Source: Gilliamella apicola (GTDB taxonomy: Bacteria > Pseudomonadota > Gammaproteobacteria > Enterobacterales > Orbaceae). Taken from it: a stretch of 64,000 nucleotides of DNA. Below, piece after piece: positions 36,840 to 47,048 of the stretch. A program made the translations under genes and the position numbers. The notes below the pieces were generated by a model. The model saw only the letters and a program-made list of their open reading frames with translations, was not told the origin of the DNA and did no database searches. Position 1 is the first letter of the stretch; each line of letters starts with the position of its first letter. Location: assembly GCF_003202915.1 (NCBI RefSeq), contig NZ_QGLP01000005.1, positions 248,001 to 312,000 on the forward strand, in the 5' to 3' direction.

Positions 36840-39800
36840 ATGCCTAAAACATATAATATTTCAAACATCATTCCTAAAAAATCAGGTGAAGTTAAACAAG
36901 TTGGTCAACTTGTTGGTTCTTCATTATCTCAATTTTGTGCGCAAACAATAGAGGCACACGATGGTTTAGTGGTGATTGTTACCGATGATATGCAACAAAC
37001 TACTCGTCTTCATGAGGAGCTAAAACAATTTTCTCGCTTTCCAGCAATTTTCTTCCCCGATTGGGAAACATTGCCTTATGATAGTTTTTCGCCCCACCAA
37101 GATATTGTATCTGAACGGTTATCCTGCCTTTATCATTTGGGCCATTTAACCAAAGGCGCATTAATCCTACCAATCAATACACTTATGCAAAAAGTCTGTC
37201 CACAAAATTATTTAGCTAGGCATGTCTTTATGATGAAAAAAGGTTTAGCCATAAGTCGTGAAAATCTACGTTTGCAACTTGAAAATGCCGGTTACCGTTC
37301 GGTTAGTCAAGTCATGGAACATGGCGAATATGCCACTCGCGGTGCGCTATTTGATATCTATCCTATGGGAAGTGATACCCCTTACCGTATTGATTTTTTT
37401 GATGACGAAATTGACAGCATTCGTACCTTTGATGTCGAAACTCAGCGGACTCTTGATGAAATTAGCCAAATTCAACTACTACCCGCGCACGAATTTCCTT
37501 TTGATAAAACATCAATCGAACTATTTCGTAGTCAATGGCGTGAAAAGTTTGAAGTAAGATTAGATCCAGAAAGCATCTACCAACAAGTTAGTAAAAATAT
37601 TTTACCAACCGGTATCGAGTATTGGCAGGCCTTATTTTTTAACGAACCTCTCACGCCGCTGTTTAGCTATTTTTTAGCGAATACGTTGATTATCAATACA
37701 ACCAATATCGAATCGTTCGCCAATAAATATTGGCAGGATATTAACCAACGTTATGAAAATCGTAAAGTCGATCCGATGCGGCCATTGTTAGCGCCAACAG
37801 TTATTTGGTCTAAAACTGATGAAATTTTTGCTCATTTTAAACAATATCCACGCATTACGGTGTCGCATACTGAAATCAGTGATTCAAACAAAAGTATTAA
37901 CTTACCGTTTAGTTTACTACCTGAAATTGCCATACAGATTCAACAGAAAGATCCTTATTCTCATTTTGAGCAGTTTATCCAAGATTTTGACGGTAAGATT
38001 ATCTTTTCGGTCGAATCCGAAGGTCGTAAAGAGGCCTTGCAAGAAATTTTAGGTCGGATACGAATTCATCCAACCAGCATTACTCAACTTGACCAGTTGT
38101 CAAACACAGATAATCGATACAATTTAATGATTGGTGCTAGTGAACAAGGTTTTATCGATCTGCAACAAAATTTTGCTTTTATCACGGAAAACGAATTTTT
38201 AGGACGTCGGGTTATTCGACGTAAAAAAGAGAGCAAACAAGCGATCAATACCGATAGCTTAATTCGAAGTTTAGCTGAATTAACACCGGGTAAACCTGTA
38301 GTGCATTTGGAGCATGGTGTGGGTCGCTATGCAGGTTTAACCACATTAGAAACCGGTGGTATTACCGCTGAATACCTGATTTTACTCTATGCTAATGAGA
38401 CTAAGCTCTATGTCCCCGTTTCATCACTCAATTTGATCAGCCGTTACTCAGGCGGAGATGAGGAAAATGCGCCACTCAATAAATTAGGTACAGATACATG
38501 GAGTAAAGCAAGACAAAAAGCGGCCGAAAAAGTACGAGATGTTGCTGCCGAACTGTTAGATATTTACGCGGAACGTGAGAGTAAACCCGGTTTTGAATTC
38601 AAACAAGATCGTGAACAATACGAACTGTTTTGCCAAGCGTTTCCTTATCAAGAAACCGAAGATCAGCAAAATGCCATTGGCGCGGTTATTGGTGACATGT
38701 GTTCACCTTATGCAATGGACCGCCTAGTCTGCGGAGATGTCGGCTTTGGTAAAACCGAAGTGGCGATTCGTGCAGCATTTTTATCATTAATAAATCATAA
38801 GCAAGCAGCAGTTTTAGTTCCTACTACCTTACTTGCCCAACAACATTACGAAAGCTTTTGCGACAGATTTGCCAATTGGCCAATCCGTATCGAAAGTTTA
38901 TCTCGCTTTAAAACAGCTAAACAGCAACAAGCGATAATTCAAGAGTTAGCTGAAGGAAAAATCGACATTGTTATAGGTACCCATAAACTATTACAAGAAG
39001 ATGTAAAATGGCAAGATTTAGGCTTATTAATTGTTGATGAAGAACATCGCTTTGGTGTTCGTCAAAAAGAGCGAATTAAAGCAATGCGTGCCAATATCGA
39101 TATCCTAACCTTGACCGCAACCCCTATTCCACGAACCTTAAACATGGCCATGAGTGGCATGCGTGATCTCTCAATTATAGCCACTCCGCCAGCTCGCCGT
39201 TTAGCTGTGAAAACCTTTGTTCGAGAATATGATAACCTAGTTATTCGTGAAGCAATTTTGCGGGAAATTTTGCGTGGTGGCCAAATTTATTACTTGCACA
39301 ATGATGTGTCGGATATTGAAACAGTGGCGGAAAAGTTAACCGAACTGGTACCAGAAGCTCGGGTTGCAGTCGGTCATGGACAGATGCATGAGCGTGATCT
39401 CGAACGGGTTATGAATGACTTTCATCATCAACGATTCAACTTATTGGTGTGCACTACTATTGTCGAAACCGGAATCGACATTCCTAATGCTAATACTATC
39501 ATTATTGAACGCGCAGATAAATTTGGTTTAGCCCAGCTACACCAATTGCGTGGACGGGTTGGACGTTCCTATCATCAAGCTTACGCTTATTTATTAACGC
39601 CACACCCTAAATTACTTAGTAAAGATGCTAAAAAGCGTCTTGATGCAATAGCCACGCTAGAAGATTTAGGGGCTGGCTTTGCTTTAGCCACTCATGACCT
39701 TGAAATTCGTGGTGCAGGTGAACTATTGGGCAGTGACCAAAGTGGACAAATTGAAACCATAGGCTTTAACCTTTATATCGAATTACTTGATGATGCGGTT

Positions 39801-40301
39801 AAATCCCTTAAAGAAGGCAAGGAACCGACTCTCGAATCACTACTCAATAATCAACAGACAGAAGTCGAACTACGCTTACCGACTCTAATCCCTGATGATT
39901 TTATTCCTGACGTCAATACTCGTTTATCACTCTATAAACGCATCGCCAGCATTGAAAACCTAGATGAACTGACTGATATTCAAGTCGAAATGCGCGACCG
40001 ATTTGGCAAATTGCCTGATCCTGTGCTGTTTTTATTAGAAACGACTAAAATTCGCTATCAAGCAAGTAGATTGGGTATTACCAAAATCGAATTGGGTGAT
40101 AAAGGTGGCTTTATTGAATTTGGCGCTAATAACAAAATTTCAGTAGATTATTTAATTGAAATAATACAAAAATCGCCAAAAATTTATCGCTTAGAAGGGA
40201 CTAATCGATTAAAATTAATTAAATCTGATTTACAACGCATTGATCGCATTGATTATATTAAAAATTTATTAGTTGATTTTGCTGATCATCAAGAGAAATA
40301 A
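36840..40301 (+). CDS. mfd: Transcription-repair coupling factor Mfd
   Basis: 1153 aa, full length. The N-terminal UvrB-homology part (WETLPYDSFSPHQDIVSERL) is followed by the RNA polymerase-interacting CarD-like domain (about 480-560, VVHLEHGVGRYAGL). The RecG-like translocase has Walker A GDVGFGKTEVAIRAAF near residue 635, DEEHRFGVRQKER, TATPIPRTL and the QLRGRVGRS motif. The C-terminal TRCF domain is present. It removes stalled RNA polymerase at lesions and recruits UvrA. The two DUF945 genes start 31 bp downstream, so read-through is likely. Confidence 0.97.
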   Translation: MPKTYNISNIIPKKSGEVKQVGQLVGSSLSQFCAQTIEAHDGLVVIVTDDMQQTTRLHEELKQFSRFPAIFFPDWETLPYDSFSPHQDIVSERLSCLYHLGHLTKGALILPINTLMQKVCPQNYLARHVFMMKKGLAISRENLRLQLENAGYRSVSQVMEHGEYATRGALFDIYPMGSDTPYRIDFFDDEIDSIRTFDVETQRTLDEISQIQLLPAHEFPFDKTSIELFRSQWREKFEVRLDPESIYQQVSKNILPTGIEYWQALFFNEPLTPLFSYFLANTLIINTTNIESFANKYWQDINQRYENRKVDPMRPLLAPTVIWSKTDEIFAHFKQYPRITVSHTEISDSNKSINLPFSLLPEIAIQIQQKDPYSHFEQFIQDFDGKIIFSVESEGRKEALQEILGRIRIHPTSITQLDQLSNTDNRYNLMIGASEQGFIDLQQNFAFITENEFLGRRVIRRKKESKQAINTDSLIRSLAELTPGKPVVHLEHGVGRYAGLTTLETGGITAEYLILLYANETKLYVPVSSLNLISRYSGGDEENAPLNKLGTDTWSKARQKAAEKVRDVAAELLDIYAERESKPGFEFKQDREQYELFCQAFPYQETEDQQNAIGAVIGDMCSPYAMDRLVCGDVGFGKTEVAIRAAFLSLINHKQAAVLVPTTLLAQQHYESFCDRFANWPIRIESLSRFKTAKQQQAIIQELAEGKIDIVIGTHKLLQEDVKWQDLGLLIVDEEHRFGVRQKERIKAMRANIDILTLTATPIPRTLNMAMSGMRDLSIIATPPARRLAVKTFVREYDNLVIREAILREILRGGQIYYLHNDVSDIETVAEKLTELVPEARVAVGHGQMHERDLERVMNDFHHQRFNLLVCTTIVETGIDIPNANTIIIERADKFGLAQLHQLRGRVGRSYHQAYAYLLTPHPKLLSKDAKKRLDAIATLEDLGAGFALATHDLEIRGAGELLGSDQSGQIETIGFNLYIELLDDAVKSLKEGKEPTLESLLNNQQTEVELRLPTLIPDDFIPDVNTRLSLYKRIASIENLDELTDIQVEMRDRFGKLPDPVLFLLETTKIRYQASRLGITKIELGDKGGFIEFGANNKISVDYLIEIIQKSPKIYRLEGTNRLKLIKSDLQRIDRIDYIKNLLVDFADHQEK

Positions 40302-40332
40302 CCTGAAATATAACGAAACAGAAATTATAAAC

Positions 40333-41856
40333 ATGAAAAAGACGACACCAATTATTGGTATTATTGCTGTACTAGGTATAAGTTACATTTGTATAGCATG
40401 GCACACTGGTAATGTAATTGAAAAAGAAATTGATAACACATTGGCACGAGTTACTGAGCAAATAAATAATTCGCAAAACGTATTTAACGTACAAATCACT
40501 CATTCTAATGTCGAGAAGCATATTTTTTCAACCCAAACGCATATCAATATAACCTTATTGCCTAAGGACGAAATGATCAATGATAAGCTCCCCTTGATTG
40601 ACACTGATTTCACTATCTATCACGGACCATTTCCAATAGCAGCCTTAAAACAAGGTATTTTTTCACCACAAATGGCTTGGATTGAATATCCAATTGCCGA
40701 CCCTAAATTTGACTTGGTTGAGGTTATTGGTGCTCGACCATTAATAACGGGTAATATGAGTATAAGTTATAATGGTGATGTAACACTTAAATGGTTAACT
40801 AACGGATTTAAAGTTAAACAAAACAGAGAAACACATTTTCTATCTGATCTAGAAGCAGAATTAGGAGCTTCGACTTTAACATTCACGAGCAAAAGCGATC
40901 AATCAACGCCATCAATAAAATTGGATTTAGATAAATACCATCACCAATTTGATAGCGAATATTTGACATTAAATAATCTTCATTTCACCCTTCCTAGCGA
41001 AAAGCAATCAAACCACGTTAATTTGGCTTTAACTTTTGATAAATTACAAACCAATCAAAAAAATAAATTTTTTAATAATATATATGATTTTGATGAATAT
41101 GATCTCGACACTTTTATACTTGATAATTTAATCAGTAAAGTTACGATTGATCCAGTCAATCAGGATGTTGATACGCAAATTAGTTTGGGTAATTTTACCT
41201 TAATTCCACAATCAAGTTATAGTCAACCAGCTATCCAATTAAAAGGTCTTTCAATCAATCAAAAAGTTAATTTAAGTGATGCACGAGTTCTTAGTGGCTC
41301 GTTTACCAGTAGTGTAAATTCAATCTTTCATGGAAAACAAAACTTAGGGAACGCCATGATAGATATGGATTATCAAGATTTAGACAAAGCAATATTTGGC
41401 GATGAATTTGTCGATGTAGAAACTCATTATAATCAACCTATCGAAAGCAAAGTTACGCTAAAAAACTTCAACTGGCACAATTTGAATGGTGATATCAATA
41501 TTAAAGGATCACTAGATATTACTAATCTTGATCAAATTTCTGAAGCAAACAACCCTCTTGATAGCATTCATAATTTAACATTACATGTTAATGCACCGTT
41601 AAACGTGCTTGTCCGGATATTGGCGCAATCTTGGGATCCTGACCATCATGATGTCACTGATGAGCAAGTTGAGTTATGGGAAGAAGAAACCCAAGAAATG
41701 TTACAACATCTGTTCGGTGATTCACCATTATTCAAGTTAAGTAAAGGTGAAGAACAAGGTTTATTTATGGATATTGATATATTTAAAGATAGTAACGAAG
41801 CCAACATAAACGGACAAATTTATAACAAAAATGATGTTTTGGAGCTGTTGGAATAA
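40333..41856 (+). CDS. DUF945 (YdgA-like) protein, paralogue 1
   Basis: 507 aa from ATG 40333, which yields MKKTTPIIGIIAVLGISYI; the earlier ATG at 40273 overlaps mfd. A single hydrophobic N-terminal segment (residues 6-22) anchors or exports the rest, and AWHTGNVIEKEIDN follows directly, as in YdgA. The remainder is a long beta-rich region with repeated WHN motifs (FNWHNLNGDINIKG), characteristic of DUF945. The family is periplasmic or inner-membrane facing, with no settled function. A second paralogue follows 83 bp later. Confidence 0.8.
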   Translation: MKKTTPIIGIIAVLGISYICIAWHTGNVIEKEIDNTLARVTEQINNSQNVFNVQITHSNVEKHIFSTQTHINITLLPKDEMINDKLPLIDTDFTIYHGPFPIAALKQGIFSPQMAWIEYPIADPKFDLVEVIGARPLITGNMSISYNGDVTLKWLTNGFKVKQNRETHFLSDLEAELGASTLTFTSKSDQSTPSIKLDLDKYHHQFDSEYLTLNNLHFTLPSEKQSNHVNLALTFDKLQTNQKNKFFNNIYDFDEYDLDTFILDNLISKVTIDPVNQDVDTQISLGNFTLIPQSSYSQPAIQLKGLSINQKVNLSDARVLSGSFTSSVNSIFHGKQNLGNAMIDMDYQDLDKAIFGDEFVDVETHYNQPIESKVTLKNFNWHNLNGDINIKGSLDITNLDQISEANNPLDSIHNLTLHVNAPLNVLVRILAQSWDPDHHDVTDEQVELWEEETQEMLQHLFGDSPLFKLSKGEEQGLFMDIDIFKDSNEANINGQIYNKNDVLELLE

Positions 41857-41939
41857 AACCGAAGTATAAATTGGCTAAGCGATAACTTAATTGATATAAA
41901 TCGCAAGTTATAGAAAGAAACGGAAATTAAGAGAAGAAA

Positions 41940-43331
41940 ATGAAGAAATCGAAATTAGCAGTGGGTGTTGTGGCAATATTAGGTTTAAGTTATGTTGGTA
42001 TTGCATGGCACACCGGAAATGTAATTGAAAAGGAGCTTGATAACAACGTAAAAAATATATGCCAACAAATGAACAGTGTACAAGACCTATTTGAATTACA
42101 AATCACGCATGATAATGACAAAAAAGGGATTTTCTCAACAAAAACACATATAAAAATCTCAGTCAGCGATGAGGAAGAGTCTGAACCAACTATAATATAT
42201 GATGACGATATTATCATTCACCATGGTCCATTCCCACTAGCTGCATTAATACATGGTAAATTAACCCCACAACAAGCATGGGTTGAATTTCAAAATAGTG
42301 AACAATTTAATCCGGATTTATGGCAGCGTGTAGGTAATCAACCATTCATTAAAGGCTATGTTGGTTTATCTTATTTTGATTACCTAGACTTTAACTTAGC
42401 AACTCAACCAGTTCTATTACGTGAAACTGACAAAGCTTATAAACTTCTTCAAGGTAAACTTGATCTTGGTGCAATTGATTATCGTTTATCAGGAAATATC
42501 AAATTTGATAATCCTTCAATGTCGATTAAAGCAAGCAAAATTGATTATCAAAGAAACGATGGCGACTACTTAATGGTCACTAATTTAAAATCGGTGAATG
42601 ATATTGATTACTCAAAAGCATATGTGGATACACAAACCAGTTTTGATGATTTTAATCTAAATTTCAAAAATAATATCGATACGCCGGAAATTACTATCAA
42701 AAATTTAAATTGGCACTATAAACTTAAAGCAAATAGCAAGGGACTAGATGGTATAGTTAATTTAAATGTTGATGCATTTAATTACGGCAAACAGGAAATG
42801 GGTAATGGTGCTATAAATATTAATTTTAAGGGAATAGATAAATCTTTTTTACAACACTTTTCCAAATTACAACCTTTATTAACTAAAATTGATAATAATA
42901 CATCACCAAAAACCAAAATAAATTTTAGAAAGGTACATTGGCACAATACTGAGGGGGATATTAATTTCAGAGCACAAATAGATGTTTCAAATTTTGATCA
43001 AATAACCGCCTTAACCATGGGAAGCAATCTTAGTAAACTCAATCAATTTGATTTTAACCTTGAAGTACCTTACAAGGTTTTAGGTCGATTTATTGCTCAA
43101 ATTGTAAATCCAGAAAATGAAAACATCACGGATGAAGAATTTAAAACAGCAGTTCAAAATGCTCAGGATATCATTGAAATAGCACTATATAAATCACCTT
43201 TATTTATATTTAAAAAAGGTGATGTTGAAGGGCTATTCACTAAAATAAAATATTCAAAAATGAGTCGAAAATTTACCATAAATGACAAAAAGATGAGCTC
43301 GGATGAGCTTCTGAAGAATTTAGCAAATTAA
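41940..43331 (+). CDS. DUF945 (YdgA-like) protein, paralogue 2
   Basis: 463 aa with RBS AGAAGAAA before ATG 41940. The N terminus (LAVGVVAILGLSYVGIAWHTGNVIEKELDN) is nearly the same as that of the preceding gene, and the WHNTEGDINFRAQID block near the C terminus corresponds to the sister's WHNLNGDINIKG. The middle has diverged, with a deletion of about 45 residues relative to paralogue 1. Tandem duplication with later divergence is clear. Function unknown. Confidence 0.8.
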   Translation: MKKSKLAVGVVAILGLSYVGIAWHTGNVIEKELDNNVKNICQQMNSVQDLFELQITHDNDKKGIFSTKTHIKISVSDEEESEPTIIYDDDIIIHHGPFPLAALIHGKLTPQQAWVEFQNSEQFNPDLWQRVGNQPFIKGYVGLSYFDYLDFNLATQPVLLRETDKAYKLLQGKLDLGAIDYRLSGNIKFDNPSMSIKASKIDYQRNDGDYLMVTNLKSVNDIDYSKAYVDTQTSFDDFNLNFKNNIDTPEITIKNLNWHYKLKANSKGLDGIVNLNVDAFNYGKQEMGNGAININFKGIDKSFLQHFSKLQPLLTKIDNNTSPKTKINFRKVHWHNTEGDINFRAQIDVSNFDQITALTMGSNLSKLNQFDFNLEVPYKVLGRFIAQIVNPENENITDEEFKTAVQNAQDIIEIALYKSPLFIFKKGDVEGLFTKIKYSKMSRKFTINDKKMSSDELLKNLAN

Positions 43332-43348
43332 TTTATTCATCTTAAAAT

Positions 43349-43374
43349 TATCCCACCAATCGTCTGGTGGGATA
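43349..43374. terminator. Hairpin after the DUF945 pair
   Basis: TATCCCACCA pairs with TGGTGGGATA around ATCGTC. The G/C-rich stem lies 18 bases after the stop codon; no strong T tract follows, but it is the best terminator candidate here. Confidence 0.65.
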
Positions 43375-43903
43375 CGAATTTGCAACAACTTATTTCCTCG
43401 TTAAATAAACATTAATTTTTTGTTAATAACTCATCTTAAAATAAGGTATCTTATTGAATAAGAATGATAAAAAACATACTATCTTTCAATGTTTAGATTC
43501 ATTTCAGCTATATTACTTACCAATTTACTAAATTGGTCTTAAAAAATTATAACTTACTTATAGATAAATGATACAACAACTCGAGTTAGACTCATACCTT
43601 AAACTAGCGAAAAACAACAATTAATAGCAAAAAATCAAATAAATTTAATTGTGTTAATCGATTGAACAATTTAATTTCTCAGAAATGGGGAATTAATAAC
43701 AAAAAGATCGCTTATCCATGTAGTATCTATTACAATGTTGCACCTATTACAATTATGATTGTTAGAGCACATTAACTAATCCATTTAAAAAATGTCGTGC
43801 TAACAACATAAATAACTAGTATCACCGAAATAAAGCTATTTTAATAATTATTCTATCTATATAGAATTTTTGATTCTTTTACTTTAATTAGAAATATACC
43901 TTT
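43375..43903. other. Long leader region upstream of mmuP
   Basis: About 530 bases without an ORF. It contains TATTACAAT twice (about 43726 and 43745) and an imperfect stem TTGTTA-GA-GCAC/GTGC-TAACAA spanning 43759-43806. I found no MetJ box array (AGACGTCT-like) and no SAM riboswitch consensus. Confidence 0.5.
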
Positions 43904-45295
43904 ATGAATAAACATTCTTCTGTCAGTAATGAAAATCAATTCAAACGTTCCATGAAAACGCGGCATTTAGTTATGCTATCTTTAGGTGGCGTAATTGGTA
44001 CTGGTCTCTTTTTTAACACTGGTTATATTATTGCTACCGCAGGTGCAATAGGTGCTATTATTGCCTATTTAATTGGCGCATTAGTTGTTTATCTAGTTAT
44101 GTTATGTCTGGGTGAACTGGCGGTGGCTATGCCTGAAACGGGCGCTTTCCATACCTATGCGTCACGATTTATTAACCCAGCTACTGGCTATACTGTTGCT
44201 TGGCTATATTGGTTAACTTGGACTGTAGCATTAGGATCAAGTTTTACCGCTGCCGGACTGTGTATGCAATACTGGTTCCCACAAGTTTCAGTCTGGCATT
44301 GGTGCTTAGTCTTTTGCATAGTGATTTTCTTATTAAATATCATTACCGCGCAATTTTTTGCTGAAAGTGAGTTTTGGTTTTCGATCATCAAAGTCATTAC
44401 TATACTCGTGTTTATTATTGCAGGTAGTGCTGCAATTTTTGGTATTATTCCGATGAAAAACGCAATGCCAGCACCGTTTCTTCACAATATTACCGAACAT
44501 GGTTGGTTGCCGAATGGTATTACGCCAATTGTAATGACTATGGTATCGGTTAACTTTGCTTTTTCGGGCACTGAACTAATCGGTATAGCCGCTGGTGAAA
44601 CGCATCATCCGGAAAAAACCATTCCATTAGCGATTAAAACCACTATTTTAAGATTAATTATCTTTTTTGTTGGTACTATTTTTGTATTGGCAGCCCTACT
44701 ACCGATGGAACAAGCTGGCGTTATCAAAAGTCCATTTGTCGAAGTGTTTGAAAGTATTGGTATTCCTTATGCAGCGGATATTATGAATTTTGTTATTTTA
44801 ACCGCCATCTTATCTGCCGCTAACTCAGGATTATACGCCTCCGGCCGGATGTTATGGTCACTATCCAATCAAGGTACTTTACCTAAATATTTCAGCAAAT
44901 TAAATAAAAAAGGCATTCCAGTTAATGCTATTGCCGTTAGTATGTTTGGTGGATTATTAGCACTGATCTCCAGTGTCAAAGCACCTGATACGGTGTTTGT
45001 TGGCTTAACGGCGATTTCCGGCTTTGCGGTAGTTGCGGTTTGGTTAAGCATCTGTGCTTCTCATTACTTTTTCAGAAAACAACTATCACCATCTGAGATA
45101 AAAGAGCTTAAATATAAAGCACCATTTTACCCATTAGTACCCATTTTAGGTTTCATACTTTGCCTAGTAGCTTGTATTGGTTTAGCATTCGATCCAGAAC
45201 AACGCATTGCCCTTTATTGCGGGATTCCATTTGTGGTGATCTGCTATATCGCCTATTATGCAACCCGAGCCTATCAACAAAGAGAAAATAGCTGA
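43904..45295 (+). CDS. mmuP: S-methylmethionine permease MmuP
   Basis: 463 aa, 12 TM helices, amino acid permease of the APC superfamily. [26 protein letters not shown] at the start, [19 protein letters not shown] in TM6 and [19 protein letters not shown] are nearly the same as Escherichia MmuP, closer than to other AAP family members. It imports S-methylmethionine for the mmuM product, whose start codon overlaps the mmuP stop. Confidence 0.93.
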   Translation: MNKHSSVSNENQFKRSMKTRHLVMLSLGGVIGTGLFFNTGYIIATAGAIGAIIAYLIGALVVYLVMLCLGELAVAMPETGAFHTYASRFINPATGYTVAWLYWLTWTVALGSSFTAAGLCMQYWFPQVSVWHWCLVFCIVIFLLNIITAQFFAESEFWFSIIKVITILVFIIAGSAAIFGIIPMKNAMPAPFLHNITEHGWLPNGITPIVMTMVSVNFAFSGTELIGIAAGETHHPEKTIPLAIKTTILRLIIFFVGTIFVLAALLPMEQAGVIKSPFVEVFESIGIPYAADIMNFVILTAILSAANSGLYASGRMLWSLSNQGTLPKYFSKLNKKGIPVNAIAVSMFGGLLALISSVKAPDTVFVGLTAISGFAVVAVWLSICASHYFFRKQLSPSEIKELKYKAPFYPLVPILGFILCLVACIGLAFDPEQRIALYCGIPFVVICYIAYYATRAYQQRENS

Positions 45296-46233
45296 TGCCT
45301 AACCCAATAACTCAATTATTAAACCAAAACAATTATATAATCATCGACGGCGCTCTGGCTAGTGAACTACAGCGTCGTGGTTGTGATCTAAATGACAACT
45401 TATGGTCAGCCAAAGTATTAATAGAACAACCCGAACTGATCCGTCAGGTTCATTATGATTATTTTAATGCTGGCGCCGATTGCGCTATCACTGCCAGCTA
45501 TCAAGCTACACCATTAGGTTTTGCACAAAAAGGTATCGCACAGGACGAGTCCATAAAACTCATAAAAAAAAGTGTCGAGCTCGCCCGGCAAGCTAAACAA
45601 GACTATTTAGAACAAATCGACAGTAATAAACCACTATTTATTGCCGGCTCAGTTGGCCCATATGGTGCTTATTTGGCGAATGGCTCTGAATACACCGGCA
45701 ACTATCAATTGAGTGAAGATGAATTTATCGAGTTTCATCAAATTCGCCTACAAGCACTTATAGATGCAAAAGTTGATATCCTAGCTTGTGAAACTCTACC
45801 CAACTTTGCTGAAATAAAAGCATTAACTAAATTGTTAAAACTATTTCCAACAATGACAGCTTGGTTTTCGTTCACTCTAAAAGATGCTAATCACCTTAGC
45901 GATGGCACACCACTTTTTGAGGTAATTGATTATTTGAATCAGATTGATCAAGTTGTTAGCATCGGCGTTAATTGCATAGCCTTAGAAAAAGTCACCCTCG
46001 CTTTAACCGAACTACAGAAGTTAACCTCTAAACCATTAATTGTTTACCCTAATTCGGGCGAACTGTATGATCCAACCACCAAACAATGGCACCAAGATCA
46101 TCAACATAATTGTACCTTTGATAATCAATTGCCCGTTTGGATCAAGTTAGGAGCAAAATTAATTGGTGGCTGCTGTCAAACTACTCCAAATGATATTGCA
46201 CTAATTGCTCACTATTTAAAAACAATTAATTAA
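45295..46233 (+). CDS. mmuM: Homocysteine S-methyltransferase MmuM
   Basis: 312 aa. A Pfam S-methyl_trans barrel with zinc cysteines C227 (GVNCIA), C293 and C294 (GGCCQTTP). It transfers a methyl group from S-methylmethionine (or SAM) to homocysteine, giving methionine. The stop/start overlap with mmuP (TGATG) shows coupling. This would let the bacterium use plant-derived S-methylmethionine, for example from pollen, if the insect-gut inference holds. Confidence 0.94.
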   Translation: MPNPITQLLNQNNYIIIDGALASELQRRGCDLNDNLWSAKVLIEQPELIRQVHYDYFNAGADCAITASYQATPLGFAQKGIAQDESIKLIKKSVELARQAKQDYLEQIDSNKPLFIAGSVGPYGAYLANGSEYTGNYQLSEDEFIEFHQIRLQALIDAKVDILACETLPNFAEIKALTKLLKLFPTMTAWFSFTLKDANHLSDGTPLFEVIDYLNQIDQVVSIGVNCIALEKVTLALTELQKLTSKPLIVYPNSGELYDPTTKQWHQDHQHNCTFDNQLPVWIKLGAKLIGGCCQTTPNDIALIAHYLKTIN

Positions 46234-46278
46234 ACATAGTCGACAGTTTAAATTTATAGCTATAGGTAAATAAATCAG

Positions 46279-46321
46279 CACCGTTAATAAAATCGATAAG
46301 ATAAATTAACGGTGTTTTTTT
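46279..46321 (+). terminator. Intrinsic terminator after mmuM
   Basis: CACCGTTAAT pairs with ATTAACGGTG, followed by seven T residues. Confidence 0.9.
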
Positions 46322-46344
46322 ATAGAATTAAGAATTTTATAACC

Positions 46345-46383
46345 TAAAAAACCCCTTTCCTCAATTTTTGATTCAAAAAAGGG
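46345..46383 (-). terminator. Terminator of the minus-strand PTS operon
   Basis: On the minus strand CCCTTTTTT...GGAAAGGGG is followed by TTTTTT. It lies about 120 bases beyond the SIS gene stop, convergent with the mmuM terminator. Confidence 0.7.
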
Positions 46384-46501
46384 CTTTGATCAAAATTTTT
46401 TCACCCACATTTAATAACATAATGTTCATCGGCCCGATCTAGCATTGGAATTACTGTAATAAGTTGAATTTTATCTCACGATTGTTAGTTTAGTTTGCAC
46501 T

Positions 46502-47038
46502 CTATTCAATATTCGCGTGACGACTTTTCATTAATTCAGGCGTCTGTTGCAATTCGGTCATTAGGCTGTAAATAATACTGTCATAAGTTAGTAATGATAG
46601 TTGTTCAAAAGTACTGCCCATGGGTTGATTTAGTTCAAACACTTTTATCGGAATAACCACAATATTATCAGCTAATTTGGCTAAGCTAGAGTTGCTACTG
46701 GTGGTAAATAATATTATTTTCACGCCTTGCGTTTTTGCTTGATGAGCATAAGCAATTAAGCTTTGAGTTTCACCTGAATTCGATCCTAAAATTAATAAAT
46801 CACCTAAATTTGCTTTCGGCTTACTAATTTCAGTTATCAAGCTAACATTCAACCCCAAATGCATTAATCGATTAGCAAATGCACTAATCATCAACCCTGA
46901 GCGCCCTGTTCCTGCTAAAAAAATATGTTTTGCAGTCATAATGGCTTTTTTAAATTGGTTGATTTGTTCCTCATTGATAGAGCTTACTTGTGCTGATATT
47001 TCAGTCAATATTTTTGATAAAACCTCTTTAGTATCCAT
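46502..47038 (-). CDS. SIS-domain sugar isomerase, 6-phospho-3-hexuloisomerase-like
   Basis: 178 aa, the size of HxlB. One SIS domain with HIFLAGTGRSGLMISAFANRL (phosphosugar loop), LGDLLILGSNSGETQSLI (Ser/Thr-rich loop) and PMGSTFEQLSLLTYDSII (catalytic Glu region) as in 6-phospho-3-hexuloisomerases. HxlB interconverts arabino-3-hexulose-6-phosphate and fructose-6-phosphate. Last gene of a PTS operon, 10 bp after the epimerase-like gene; the pair presumably moves an unusual ketose-phosphate into glycolysis. Confidence 0.82.
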   Translation of the reverse strand: MDTKEVLSKILTEISAQVSSINEEQINQFKKAIMTAKHIFLAGTGRSGLMISAFANRLMHLGLNVSLITEISKPKANLGDLLILGSNSGETQSLIAYAHQAKTQGVKIILFTTSSNSSLAKLADNIVVIPIKVFELNQPMGSTFEQLSLLTYDSIIYSLMTELQQTPELMKSRHANIE

Positions 47039-47048
47039 TATGATGTTC

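Noticed and set aside
43375-43903. MetJ operator or SAM riboswitch before mmuPM
   Set aside because: No tandem AGACGTCT-like boxes and no SAM-I helix signature; only an imperfect hairpin and a repeated TATTACAAT.
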